Below are positions 13,197-22,986 of a stretch of 64,000 nucleotides of DNA, piece after piece (position 1 is the first letter of the stretch; each line of letters starts with the position of its first letter). The notes below the pieces were generated by a model. It was given only the letters and a program-made list of their open reading frames with translations. It was not told the origin of the DNA and searched no databases. Origin of the DNA: Turnera subulata (Eukaryota > Streptophyta > Magnoliopsida > Malpighiales > Passifloraceae); assembly GCA_028386065.3 (NCBI GenBank), contig JAKUCV010005555.1, positions 28,234 to 92,233 of the forward strand, read 5' to 3'. The position numbers and the translations under genes are program-made.

Positions 13197-14500
13197 GTAC
13201 TACACATATATTCTACTCTTTAAAAGTTATCATATCCAACCAGAAGCTAGGCTCAGCCTGAAGCTAGCTATTGAGTTAACCAAAAAATTTGGCATGGCCG
13301 GTTGGGCCATCTCTAGTCAATAATGACGCGCAAAATTATTAAAAATTCATTTGGTCATCCTTTGAAAAACCTGATTTTTCAAATCCAATGAATTTTCATG
13401 TGTTGCTTACTAACAAGGAAATTAATTATTCAGCCTTCAAATAATAAGGTTGGTTTCAGATCACTTGCATTTTTGGAAAAAATTTAGGAAGATATTTGCA
13501 GACTTATACATCCGCCATGTGAACCATTTACATATTTTATGGTTTTATTTGATGCATCGATTAGATGGTCTCATATGTGCTTATTATCTTCGTGTAATTT
13601 AGCATTTGCGCGTTTATTATCACAATTAATCAAAATGCAAGCACACTTACCTAATCATGCTATTAAGACAATATGTCTTGATAATGTTGGTGAGTTCATT
13701 TCTAAGGCGTTTGATGATTATTGTATGTCAATTGGAAATATGGTTGAATATTTAATGCTTACGTTCATACACAGAACGTTCAAGCAGAATTGTTTGTTAA
13801 ATGCCTCTAATTGATTATTAGGCCATTATTGATGAGATGTAAACTTCGCCGTTACTGTTTGGGAATATGTTATTTTGCATGCAGCAGTAGTTGTATGCAT
13901 CAAGTCAACAAGTTATCATAAGCTCTCTTCTATTCTATTGGTTTATGGTCATGAACCTAATTTCTCCCTTCTTCGGACCTTTGTTTGTACAATATATGTG
14001 CCAACTGCTGCACTATAGTGAATTAAAATGGGTCCTCAATAAAGATTGGGAATATATATTGGGTATGAATCTTTATCAGTTATAAATATTTGGAACCATC
14101 AACTGGAGATTCATTTATAGCAGGATTTGTTGATTGCCATTTTGATGAAAATGTTTACCCAACATTAGGAAGAGATAATAAGCAACTGGATAAAGATATC
14201 AAATGGACTACTATATCATTATGAAGCCTTGATTCTCTAATCAATCAGTGTGAACTTGAAGTTCAAAAGATCATTCATTTGCAAAATATAACAAATCAAT
14301 TGCCAAATGCATTTACTGATGTTAGTGGAGTGACCAAATCTCTTATACCACCTGCAAATACTCCTATTCAAATTCATGTTGCTAAAGAACAATCAAAGAA
14401 TGCAAATGAATCTAAAGCACATCATAAGCGTGGAAATCCATTCGGTTCCAAAGATAAAAATCTACGGCAGAGAAAATGAGCAAAGATACAAGTGGCCCCA
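13197..14500 (+). pseudogene. Copia GAG-pre-integrase and integrase remnant
   Basis: The plus strand reads, with frameshifts, as the end of the pre-integrase zinc region followed by the integrase core. Around 13539-13800 there is a DASIRWSHMCLL stretch, then a LDNVGEF stretch where the family has LDN-GEF with the second catalytic Asp and nearby residues, then CMSIG. Downstream at 13890-14110 is the family's post-core region, and 14279-14480 continues through HLQNI and HKRGNPFGSKDKN. Stops and frame changes throughout make it non-functional. Confidence 0.8.
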
Positions 14501-14639
14501 ACGAGGTAATAAGACCTCCAGTGGAGGTTCAATTTGAATATCCTCATAAAAAGAAATATCCCCTAGAAAAGGTTCCTGACATAACTGATAAAGTTCCAAA
14601 AGTAATTCAGGTACCTGAAATGAATGAAAATGACGAGAT

Positions 14640-15309
14640 CTCGATCAATTATACTGTGTAAGGAACAAGATGGAACCGACGTGAAATAACTGTCGAAGGA
14701 ATTTTTGCATACAATATAGTGCTATGTATTATCAAAGAAAATAAGGATCATAAACCTACATCTTCTGATAAGTGTAGGCGCGTAAATGATTGGTCGAACT
14801 AGTAAGAGGCAATTTAAAGCTAAGCTAGACTCGCTTGTGAGGCGTGAAGTTTTCAGACTTGTAGTCCGTACGCCAGATAGTGTAAGACCAGTCAGTTACA
14901 AATGAGTAATTATGCAGAAAAGAAATGAAGAAAATGAAATAGTGAGGTACAAAACATGGCTTATTGCACAAGGTTTTACTCAACAGCCCGGTATTGATCA
15001 TGAGGAGACATACTCCCATGTGGTGGATGCAATTACTTTTATGTATTTGATAAGTCTAGCAGTACATGAGAAACAGAAATGCATTTAACGGATGCTGTTA
15101 CAGCCTATCTCAGTGGATCTATAAGCTTAAGATATGCATGAGAATCCCCAAGGAATTCAAGTTGTCTAAAACAACTGATTCCCAAAATATATATTTATTT
15201 TTATATAGTTTGAAATATTTTGGATGCATGTAGTATAATCGCCTTAGCGAGTATCTGCTGAAAAAATGCTAAAAGAATGATTCCACATGTCCATGCATTT
15301 TTATTAAGA
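14640..15309 (+). pseudogene. Copia reverse transcriptase remnant, N-terminal half
   Basis: Reading with frameshifts gives the copia RT opening: a W-K-A-I-like stretch near 14790-14820, then LDSLVRREVF near 14825, a KNEIVRYK-A-like stretch near 14930-14960, AQGFTQQPGIDHEETYS near 14970-15015 and an S-L-AVHEK stretch. It ends at 15309, where an LTR has inserted. The YVDD active-site codons are not found intact. Confidence 0.78.
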
Positions 15310-15314
15310 GGTCC

Positions 15315-16938
15315 TGTGAATATCCGACCCAAAATCACTTGGGCCTATTCACATATTCCTTACACCTTCTTCATAACCGTCATCCGACATCTTTGGAGTC
15401 GCCACCCAAGTTTTATTAAAGGACAAAACTCGAGAAAAACCTTCACATGACTCCGTTTAGGCAACTAGATAACGAACCAAAGATGCTGGACCCGGGGATT
15501 CGTCATGGATGGGAAGGTGTTAGGCACCCATCCATGTTGGGGCGTAACCTTGTGCAATTGAAGGATTTTGTATGCCTTGTGCAAGTGTGTAAGTGTGAAC
15601 AATAAAACACATAATAACTGAAACTAAAAAAAAAAAGGGGAGAAGAAGAAGATTAGGCTTGAGTTTCTACCACTAAAAACCACCTACGTACCCCGGCAAC
15701 CGGGTTCAAGGCCCACGTAGTTCTTGACATGGCATCACAACAGTCACATCATCATAAACATCAACATCTCAAAAGCAATCGGTCAAGCGAAAAGGGATTA
15801 GGATTACCTCTTGTAGCCCTCCTCTAGCTCCTTGGTTCGGGTTGTGTCTTCCACACGATTTCTTCCCACTCTTAACTCATTCTTTGAAGTTCTTCTTGAT
15901 CTACCTCTTGCTGCCTTCAATGGTTGGTGCTACCCACGAAATTCCACCAGAGTTTTGCCTATAGAACAATTTCTTAAGCTTGGAGAAGTAGAGTTTCTCC
16001 AAGCTCCAAAGCTTATGAAGAGTATGTGTGTAATAGAATCTGTGTCCCTTGAAATATGAGAGGGGGGTCCTATTTATCGTGTTCTGGGTAGCCAAGGGGC
16101 ATGGACCAGCTTAATGACCTAGGTAATGGCCAAAAAACTGGGCTAAAATCGAGTAGAATCAAATTAGGAGCGAAATCGGGGAAAAAAATGCGTTCTGGGT
16201 GCATATGACAGCCATGGCCGGCGGTCATCCTTTGGATGACAGCCAGGCCAGGCGGTCATGGAAGGAAGACCGCCCAGACCTGGATGACCGCCCACGCCTA
16301 CGCGTTACCCCCATTCTTTCCTTTTTCGATCTCGATTCTCCCCTAATTTATCCCTAATTGATCCTACCGCGTAATTAACCCTTGGACTGCCCAGAATCAC
16401 TCAATTACTTGATTACTACTCCTCCCAATCATCCCATAACTGATTCATACACATTAACATCCCCATTTTATGCACAATCATACCAAAAACACAATTTCCA
16501 ATTGAATGATGATTTAACTCTGATTTTCCACGAAAATCAGAGCTAAAATTATCCCGCAAGAAAATGTGTTAATGGGCTAAACAACTCTAGAGAAACTATA
16601 TTTCATTAACTTGGGCCCCCCAAAATACATTTCTAACCCAAAAATAAATCATCTCAATATAATTGGGTCAAAGATAAATTAGAGAGCCCAAACAATAAAA
16701 TAAAACATATTTTAGTATATTAGACCATAGTATATTTTTATCCTAAGATTAAATCATCTCATTAATCCTAGAGTTCAAACACATAAAGGTTTAAATTACC
16801 AAAATATATTAATTCTACTAAAATAAATTTCAAATATGTCTTAATCTCAAGACTGAATCATCTCATCAATCTCCAAGTTCAAGCATGTTTAAAATATAAC
16901 TTAACAGAATATCCATGGGTCAAATTTGGGTGTTCACA
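15315..16938 (-). mobile_element. Solo LTR, family R, copy 1
   Basis: On the plus strand it runs TGTGAATATCCGACCC to AATTTGGGTGTTCACA and is flanked by perfect GGTCC copies (15310-15314 and 16939-16943). It interrupts copia RT. A TATA box in reverse orientation (complement of GATAAATAGGACCCCCC, near 16065-16080) indicates minus-strand transcription. Upstream of that TATA (16190-16310) lies a cluster of GGCGGTCAT/GACCGCC motifs shared with the other R-family copies. It contains a CGACTCC/GGAGTCGCC stretch near 15395. Confidence 0.9.
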
Positions 16939-17265
16939 GGTCCATGTATGAATTGTTAGAAATAGTGTTTTGCTAATGCCTCCTTGTCTCATACAGGTTT
17001 TGATATTGACAAACCGGACATTGATTCAAAATGACGACAAACCCCAGGCAAAAAGAAATCACTCCCGAAGCAAAAAGAAATGACTCAAAGAGAAGAAATG
17101 TAAAGTGAAGAAGAGCACAAGAATTGAAGCACAAGAAGATTTAGAAACCTAATTGTAAAAGGTTAACACTCAAATTCTTCTAAGATGTTAGCTCAAACAT
17201 AATCAATTTTTTTTCTCATGCATAGCATTCTTTTTATCAATCATAAAAATGGTTTTTGAGCACTA

Positions 17266-17671
17266 AACATCGATGTTGTTTTTCTAACCATCGATGTTCC
17301 TGCCTTCTAAAAGGTTTATCAAAAGCGGCAGTAGCTCAAAACATCGATGTTGGCATCCCAAACATCGATGTTCTCCTGACCGATTGCATTTCAAGATATT
17401 TTTACAGAAACACTGTTCAAACATCGATGTTCTACTGTTCAAACATTGATGTTCAAAGTTTAAACATCGATGTTCTACTGTTCATTATTTTAAATTGTTT
17501 TGGCAGTGCTCCAAAACGTCGATGTGCAAGTTTAAAACATCGATGTTTTAGTGACCGTTGGACCAAAACATCGATGTTTATGTTTAGAACATCGATGTTT
17601 TAGTGACCGTTGGCCCAATAATTCATATTTACTGGCCAAACATCGATGTTCTAGTGCTAAATATCGATGTT
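17266..17671. repeat. Palindrome array A (AACATCGATGTT), outer LTR
   Basis: Nine exact copies of the 10-bp core ACATCGATGT and about four one-mismatch copies (for example ACATTGATGT near 17443 and ACGTCGATGT near 17516) occur within 406 bp. The array is upstream of the LTR TATA box. Because the motif is its own reverse complement, peptides such as KHRC, NIDV and TSMF recur in several frames and do not represent genes. Confidence 0.95.
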
Positions 17672-17724
17672 GTGCTAAAGGTGTTTTGGAATGATTCCCC
17701 AACGGTCATATAAGTTTTTAGACA

Positions 17725-17732
17725 TATAAATA
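17725..17732 (+). promoter_or_regulatory. TATA box of the outer Sirevirus-like LTR
   Basis: TATAAATA about 54 bp downstream of the last palindrome copy, followed by a pyrimidine-rich leader. The placement matches the U3/R boundary of an LTR. Confidence 0.6.
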
Positions 17733-18160
17733 GAGCATTTACACCTTTGTTTATTAACAATCAACTCTCCATACATTTATCATTCATTGATACACATTCA
17801 TTCAAGTTTTTATGAGCTAATATCCTTGAGATTTGATAGAGTTGCCTTATAGTGCTTATCTTGTTACTCAACATCCACTTTTTGAGAGAGTTTCTATTTT
17901 GAGTGTTGTGAGTGTTGTTATACACTTGAAGGGAGGTTTGTTCCCTTGTTGTGATTCATAGGAAGAGGGTTTTCTTTCTGTGTGAGAAGTCTTGAAGTGA
18001 GGTATCTTCAAGCAGGAGTGTTGAGGTTCATGTGACTTGAATTCTCAGGTTGTAAACGGTTTGTTAAGCACCCGAAAGCTTAACGTAGATAGTGAAATCT
18101 TCGAGAGAGTCTCTCGGAGGACTGGATTAGCCACACAAGTTGTGTGTGTGAACCAGTATA

Positions 18161-18301
18161 TGTTAGAACCTATGTCTTCATGGTTCATTCATTACAGGTT
18201 TTGATAATTGACAAACCAATTCAAGATCATGACAAAGAAAAAGCAAAAAGAAATGAAGTCAAACCAATCCTCAAGCACAAGAAACCATTCAAGAGCAAAG
18301 G
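18161..18301 (+). repeat. Truncated 5' LTR start of the nested element
   Basis: The 141 bp match 21221-21361 almost perfectly; one difference seen is near 18240. The match ends abruptly at the junction with the inverted segment, with only a few bases of shared sequence at the breakpoint. Confidence 0.9.
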
Positions 18302-19082
18302 AATTTCTGAACACTTTAAGAAAAGTTAGCATGCTTGTCTGAAAAAGGTGTTTGATTCCAACGGCACAACATCGATGTTTTGCCACACAACATCGATGTT
18401 TGTCCGTTGGATTTGAATAATTGAGCCAACAGCTAGTAAAACATCGATGTTTGCCTGAAGAACATCGATGTTGAATAAGGAAACATCGATGTTGGAGAAG
18501 GCGACATCGATGTTTTCTCTCTACTACCAAATATTGAAAAAATGCTTGAACGCAGAGAACATCGATGTTTTTACATGAACATCGATGTTTTATGGTCACA
18601 GCAAAAGCTGTTTTGAAATCAACTGTTGCAACATCGATGTTGTAAGTCCAACATCTATGTTTTGGCACTTCTGTCAAATTTTGGAAAACTTGAACTTAAA
18701 CACAACATCGATGTTTAAAACACAACATCGATGTTTTGATACTTCTGCCATTTCTTAGAAAATTTTGAAGGCAGGAACATCGATGTTTTAGATGACAACA
18801 TCGATGTTATTTTGGTTCGACAAAATCAAATTGAAATTGACCAATATGGAACATCGATGTTACAAATGGGAACATCGATGTTGTGACTAGTTTTAAAAGC
18901 AACGGTCACTAGAACATCGATGTTTGGGATGCCAACATCGATGTTCTGAGCCTTCTGCCTGTTTTGAAGAATTGTGCAAAGGCAGGAACATCGATGTTTA
19001 AATCCACAACATCGATGTTCATGGCTCGAAAAATATGCTTGGAAGTATGTTATGTTATGCATGAGCAAAATTCATCTTATTT
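18302..19082 (-). repeat. Inverted copy of the LTR array region (pairs with 21463-22249)
   Basis: The reverse complement of 21463-22249 matches this block nearly end to end, including unique sequence between palindromes and a shared altered unit (ACATCTATGT here, ACATAGATGT there). Breakpoints are near 18302 and 19082. Together with 21463-22249 it makes an inverted repeat of about 780 bp with a 2.4-kb spacer. Confidence 0.92.
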
Positions 19083-19157
19083 ATTCATTCCAAGCTGTTT
19101 AAAAATTTCTGTCTAATGGTCAAAAACATCGATATCTCATTCTTGAACATCGATGTT
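18368..19157. repeat. Palindrome array B (AACATCGATGTT)
   Basis: About 20 exact core copies and two one-mismatch copies in 790 bp, often in pairs 10-20 bp apart separated by 30-60 bp of unique sequence. All but the last two units lie in the inverted LTR copy. Those two (near 19125 and 19146) lie in flanking sequence of unknown origin. The minus-strand open frame across 18192-18677 is a by-product. Confidence 0.95.
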
Positions 19158-19500
19158 GTGTCTTTGATGCATTCTCACAAGCTTTGAAACAAGTTAACCT
19201 TCTCATTTAAGTTAAGAAATTTAGGTAGCATGTTCATGACTAAGTGTTTCAGGAAGAATATTCGGATTTCTTTCAATTTAAGCCAAGCATGTAGTTAGTG
19301 CACAATTGATCGAATTGAGAAACACTAGCTTTTTTGATGAACATTCACATGAAAGAAGTTTATATCATACACATGCTGAAAGCATAAGTACTTTTACTGA
19401 TTACAAAGATTGAGTACAGCTGATGGATCTTAAAACACTCACACACTTGATTACATCATTACATCATTTATATTACATTACAAATCACAAAAAAAAGAGT
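19083..19500. other. Interior of the nested element, unassigned
   Basis: Non-coding sequence between the inverted array and the antisense gene. It contains the last two palindromes but no PBS of the TGGTATCAGAGC type and no LTR end, so the true end of the 5' LTR has been lost. Confidence 0.5.
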
Positions 19501-19522
19501 ACATAGCTATCATAATCTGTTT

Positions 19523-20206
19523 CTAACGATTCGGTTCAGCTGTTACAGTGAAGCCATTAGGAGTATTAACTATATTAACCCTGATGCTATGATTCCAAGC
19601 AAACCACATTCCACTTGAGTTGTTCTGGCCAGGAAGCTCGAACCGTTGTGTTGGTGGAAAGCGAAGAGGGATAGCTCCGTGGTCTCCGGTTTGCTGCCAT
19701 TGAGTATCCGTGAGCAGAACCATATTTGGTTTATATTGGTTCTTCAGGTCTCGTAGGGTTCGAACAAAATCTTGGGAACGTGCTGTGATACCTCTGCAGT
19801 TCCACACCAAAAAGCGAACCTTTGGCCAAGTGGGCGCTACTCCAGATACTCGAGGAATGCTCTGAGCCGTCATTGTAATCTGGTAATGACTGCTCTCATT
19901 CAAAGTCTGATAGGTTGGTTCCAACTGAAGCCCCTGAAACCTGTCAGAGATAAAAAACATTGTGGAATTAGCCATACCGTAGTAGGAAACTCGTAGGGTT
20001 TGCTGATGATCCAGGAAGATGACCTCTTCCATAGGGGTGATAAAGAATCGAGACGAATAGATCTCGTCTACGAAGACAAGACGAGGAATTCTTGCTAGTT
20101 CCTCTGGCAATGGTCCTTGTTGCTCATTTACAATGCTGAAGGCCAACCGATTTCTCCTACCTACGTTCGCACCCTCAACAAAAAAGACGGTGGAAGGGGA
20201 AGGCAT
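19523..20206 (-). CDS. Antisense cargo gene with endonuclease-like C-terminal domain
   Basis: A 227-residue open frame starts at the ATG at 20206. Residues about 1-125 match nothing I recognise. Residues about 130-227 resemble the opening of an endonuclease/exonuclease/phosphatase (EEP) fold as in L1 LINE ORF2: a WNCRG motif near residue 135, a LLTDTQ stretch where the family usually has a catalytic Glu (here Asp), and a GMWFAWN stretch where LINEs have GG-W-LW. The frame stops before the rest of the fold, so catalysis is unlikely. The gene lies antisense to its host element and has its own TATA box at 20288-20297, 82 bp upstream. It could be a captured host-LINE chimera or an element-specific antisense ORF. 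Expression is unknown. Confidence 0.55.
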   Translation of the reverse strand: MPSPSTVFFVEGANVGRRNRLAFSIVNEQQGPLPEELARIPRLVFVDEIYSSRFFITPMEEVIFLDHQQTLRVSYYGMANSTMFFISDRFQGLQLEPTYQTLNESSHYQITMTAQSIPRVSGVAPTWPKVRFLVWNCRGITARSQDFVRTLRDLKNQYKPNMVLLTDTQWQQTGDHGAIPLRFPPTQRFELPGQNNSSGMWFAWNHSIRVNIVNTPNGFTVTAEPNR

Positions 20207-20287
20207 CTTTGCTTTTGATATTTTTGCTAACTCTCTTTCTGAAATTGGATTATAAACTTTTTGTGTTTAATAAGCTCTAACGTATGT

Positions 20288-20297
20288 CTATTTATAG
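20288..20297 (-). promoter_or_regulatory. TATA box for the antisense gene
   Basis: On the minus strand this reads CTATAAATAG, a textbook plant TATA box. A start site about 30 bp downstream (near 20260) would give a leader of roughly 50 nt before the ATG at 20206. Confidence 0.6.
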
Positions 20298-20840
20298 AAA
20301 CATAATTGCATTGCCTCTTCTCTCAAAAGGTGACCCATACAAAATTTCTGAAGTGTCCAGCAGTGTTCAGGAGGTGACCCCTACCTATCCTTGGAGTATC
20401 ATGAACAACGCTCAGAGGAAGGCCCCTCCAAACCGCTTCGATTTTCAAGAATCTCCTTTTTTTTTTTTTGACACTTGTAAATTCATTTATTGCTAACATC
20501 CAATTTTTCAGACAATCAAGTGTCTACTTTGTTGAAATCGTGGCCTAAACTGCGTTATTGATTCATCACGGGACACACAGTCTGATTAGTTGGGCATCAG
20601 AGGCACCCAAAGTCCAACTGACAAGACTTTTTCTCGAGCCCGGTATACTTACGACAAGGAGATACCTCCTCATCCCGGGAGGATGGAAATCCAAGACAAT
20701 AATTCTTGGAGGCAGAGGCCATCTTACTATCCTTAAATTTGTCACCCATGCTTCATCTTACTAAAACTAGTGAATTATCTTTGCTAACTTGAGCACCCGA
20801 GGCTCGTCTAACTATGTTTGGCAGGTACCCCTCACTAAGA
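20298..20840. other. Interior of the nested element, upstream of the antisense gene
   Basis: No protein was recognised on either strand. It holds a 13-base T run near 20459 and would include any promoter-proximal sequence of the antisense gene. Confidence 0.4.
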
Positions 20841-20846
20841 CCAAGA

Positions 20847-21219
20847 GAAAGGGGGAATAAGGCTTGCTGAAGAAGTAACATAGTGAGGAAGAAGCTACTG
20901 ATGAAGATGATGATAATGATGGGAACTAGGAACCATCTTTCTAAACCCTTATCCTTATTATCCCTTATGCTTTGTTTTCCATCAAATACTTTACCATATG
21001 CATGAACTTAGGGGGAATTATAAATCATATCTTAAGGGGGAAGAATAAGCATCATCATTTCTTTTTGCTAATGCCAAAAGGGGGAAGATAAGAAGAAGTA
21101 TATGCATCTAGATAGGGGGAATCATAAATTAAAACATATAGGGGGAATTATTGTGTCAGCATATACCTCTAATATTGGCATATACTTCTAGGTGTTTGTC
21201 ATTATCAAAAAGGGGGAAA
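20847..21219 (+). promoter_or_regulatory. Cluster of polypurine-tract-like motifs before the 3' LTR
   Basis: Seven A/G-rich motifs of the form AGGGGGAA occur in 370 bp (near 20847, 21008, 21033, 21078, 21113, 21140 and 21211). The last, AAAAAGGGGGAAAT, abuts the 3' LTR at 21221 and is the working PPT by position. Repeated PPTs upstream of the 3' LTR are a described Sirevirus trait. Confidence 0.8.
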
Positions 21220-21531
21220 TTGTTAGAACCTATGTCTTCATGGTTCATTCATTACAGGTTTTGATAATTGACAAACCAATTCAAGATCATGACAAAGAAG
21301 AAGCAAAAAGAAATGAAGTCAAACCAATCCTCAAGCACAAGAAACCATTCAAGAGCAAAGGATCAAAATGAATGAGCACAAGAATTGAAGAGCCAAGAAA
21401 GAAGAGTTAGATCCATAAATTGTACAAGGTATAACACTCAACTCTTCTAGGACATTGGCTCAAAATAAGATGAATTTTGCTCATGCATAACATAACATAC
21501 TTCCAAGCATAAAAATGTTTTTCGAGCCATG

Positions 21532-22183
21532 AACATCGATGTTGTGGATTTAAACATCGATGTCCCTGCCTTTGCACAATTCTTCAAAACAGGTAGAAGG
21601 CTCAGAACATCGATGTTGGCATCCCAAACATCGATGTTCTAGTGACCGTTGCTTTTAAAACTAGTCACAACATTGATGTTCCCATTTGTAACATCGATGT
21701 TCCATATTGGTCAGTTTCAATTTGATTTTGTCGAACCAAAATAACATCGATGTTGTCATCTAAAACATCGATGTTCCTGCCTTCAAAATTTTCTAAGAAA
21801 TGGCAGAAGTATCAAAACATCGATGTTGTGTTTTAAACATCGATGTTGTGTTTAAGTTCAGGTTTTCCAAAATTTGACAGAAGTGCCAAAACATAGATGT
21901 TGGACTTACAACATCGATGTTGCAACAGTTGATTTCAAAACAGCTTTTGCCGTGACCATAAAACATCGATGTTCATATAAAAACATCGATGTTCTCTGCA
22001 TTCAAGCATTTTTTCAATATTTGGCAGTAGAGAGAAAACATCGATGTCGCCTTCTCCAACATCGTTGTTTCCTTATTCAACATCGATGTTCTTCAGGCAA
22101 ACATCGATGTTTTACTAGCCGTTGGCTCAATTATTCAAATCCAACGGACAAACATCGATGTTGTGTGGCAAAACATCGATGTT
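21532..22183. repeat. Palindrome array C (AACATCGATGTT), 3' LTR
   Basis: About 17 exact core copies and three one-mismatch copies (ACATTGATGT near 21669, ACATAGATGT near 21892, ACATCGTTGT near 22062) in 652 bp. It sits directly upstream of the LTR TATA-like box. The plus-strand frame at 21874-22257 is a by-product of the array. Confidence 0.95.
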
Positions 22184-22279
22184 GTGCCGTTGGAATCAAA
22201 CACCTTTTTCAGACAAGCATGCTAACTTTTCTTAAAGTGTTCAGAAATTGTTCCTAACGACTATATGCATGTTTTGAGC

Positions 22280-22287
22280 TATAAGTA
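22280..22287 (+). promoter_or_regulatory. TATA-like box of the nested 3' LTR
   Basis: TATAAGTA lies about 97 bp downstream of the last palindrome, at the position equivalent to TATAAATA in the outer LTR. Confidence 0.45.
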
Positions 22288-22986
22288 GAGGCCTTAAACC
22301 TCTCTTTAAAAGTATGAATCAACTCTCTACATTCAAGCATTCATTCCATACATTTATAGAAATCTTTATTGAGCCAATATCCTATTGAGGATTTGAGAGT
22401 TGCCTTTTAGAGCTTAATCTTGTATACTCATATCTACTCTTTGAGAGGGTTCTTTGTTTGAGTGATTGAATTGTATATTCATACACCTTAAGGGAGGTTA
22501 GTTCCCTTGTTGAGATTCATAGGAAGAGGGTATATCTTCTTATGTGAGAAGTCTTGAAGTGAGGTATCTTCAAGCAAGTGTGTTGAGGTTCATGTGACTT
22601 GAACTCTCAGGTTTAGGATTCTTGTGACTAGAATTCCTAGGTTGTAACGGTTTGTTAAGCACCCGTAAGCTTAACACTAGATAGTGAAATCATCAAGTGA
22701 GACTTGAAGGGCTGGATTAGCCACACTAGTAGAGTGTGTGTGAACCAGGATAAATTGGTTGTGTCCTTCAATCTTTCAATTCCGCATTTGATTCCTGCCT
22801 ATTTCGTTTTAATTCGATTATTACTATTCACCCCCCTCTAGCGAAGGGCTATTGTTCTAACAGTATAAAATTCGGTGTGTCATTTATTCTTTCAATTCCG
22901 CTATTATTTCCTGCAAGTTTTTTATTTTGTCCATAAAACGCTATTCACCCACCCCCCCTCTCTAGCGTAGGGCACTTGTTCTAACA

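Larger units (their letters stand above)
18161..22862 (+). mobile_element. Sirevirus-like element, rearranged and probably non-autonomous
   Basis: It begins TGTTAGAACC at 18161 and ends TTGTTCTAACA at 22862, flanked by perfect GTATA copies (18156-18160 and 22863-22867) inside a related LTR. Its 3' LTR (21221-22862) looks complete. Its 5' LTR keeps only the first 141 bp (18161-18301), followed by an inverted copy of the LTR's array region (18302-19082). There is no recognisable gag or pol. The interior holds an antisense gene (19523-20206) and a run of polypurine motifs (20847-21219). Multiple PPT-like motifs and palindrome-rich LTRs are described for Sireviruses (Ty1/copia), which is the basis of the call. 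Confidence 0.82.
21221..22862 (+). repeat. 3' LTR of the nested Sirevirus-like element
   Basis: The 1642-bp LTR runs from TGTTAGAACC to GTTCTAACA. In order it contains the 141-bp start shared with 18161-18301, the palindrome array (21532-22183), a TATA-like TATAAGTA at 22280, a leader, and the CACCCCCCTCTAG end. Confidence 0.88.
16954..22986 (+). mobile_element. Sirevirus-like solo LTR, interrupted by a sister element
   Basis: The LTR starts TGTTAGAAATAGTG at 16954 and ends CACTTGTTCTAACA at 22986. Its two parts (16954-18160 and 22868-22986) give about 1.33 kb once the inner element and one TSD copy are removed. It carries a palindrome array (17266-17671) and a TATA box (17725-17732). The 3' stretch CACCC...CTCTAG...TTCTAACA matches the end of the inner element's LTR, so the two are related. 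It lies inside copia RT. No clean 5-bp TSD was found; the flanks suggest a 1-2 base loss. Confidence 0.8.

Noticed and set aside
18192..18677. A 161-residue minus-strand frame with repeated KHRC and NIDV peptides, and its plus-strand twin at 21874-22257
   Set aside because: Produced by the AACATCGATGTT palindrome read in different frames; the two frames are the inverted copies of one array. No domain or codon signal.
17266..22183. CRISPR-like array or satellite
   Set aside because: The repeated unit is a 12-bp palindrome with irregular spacing inside LTRs of a plant retroelement; no CRISPR context.
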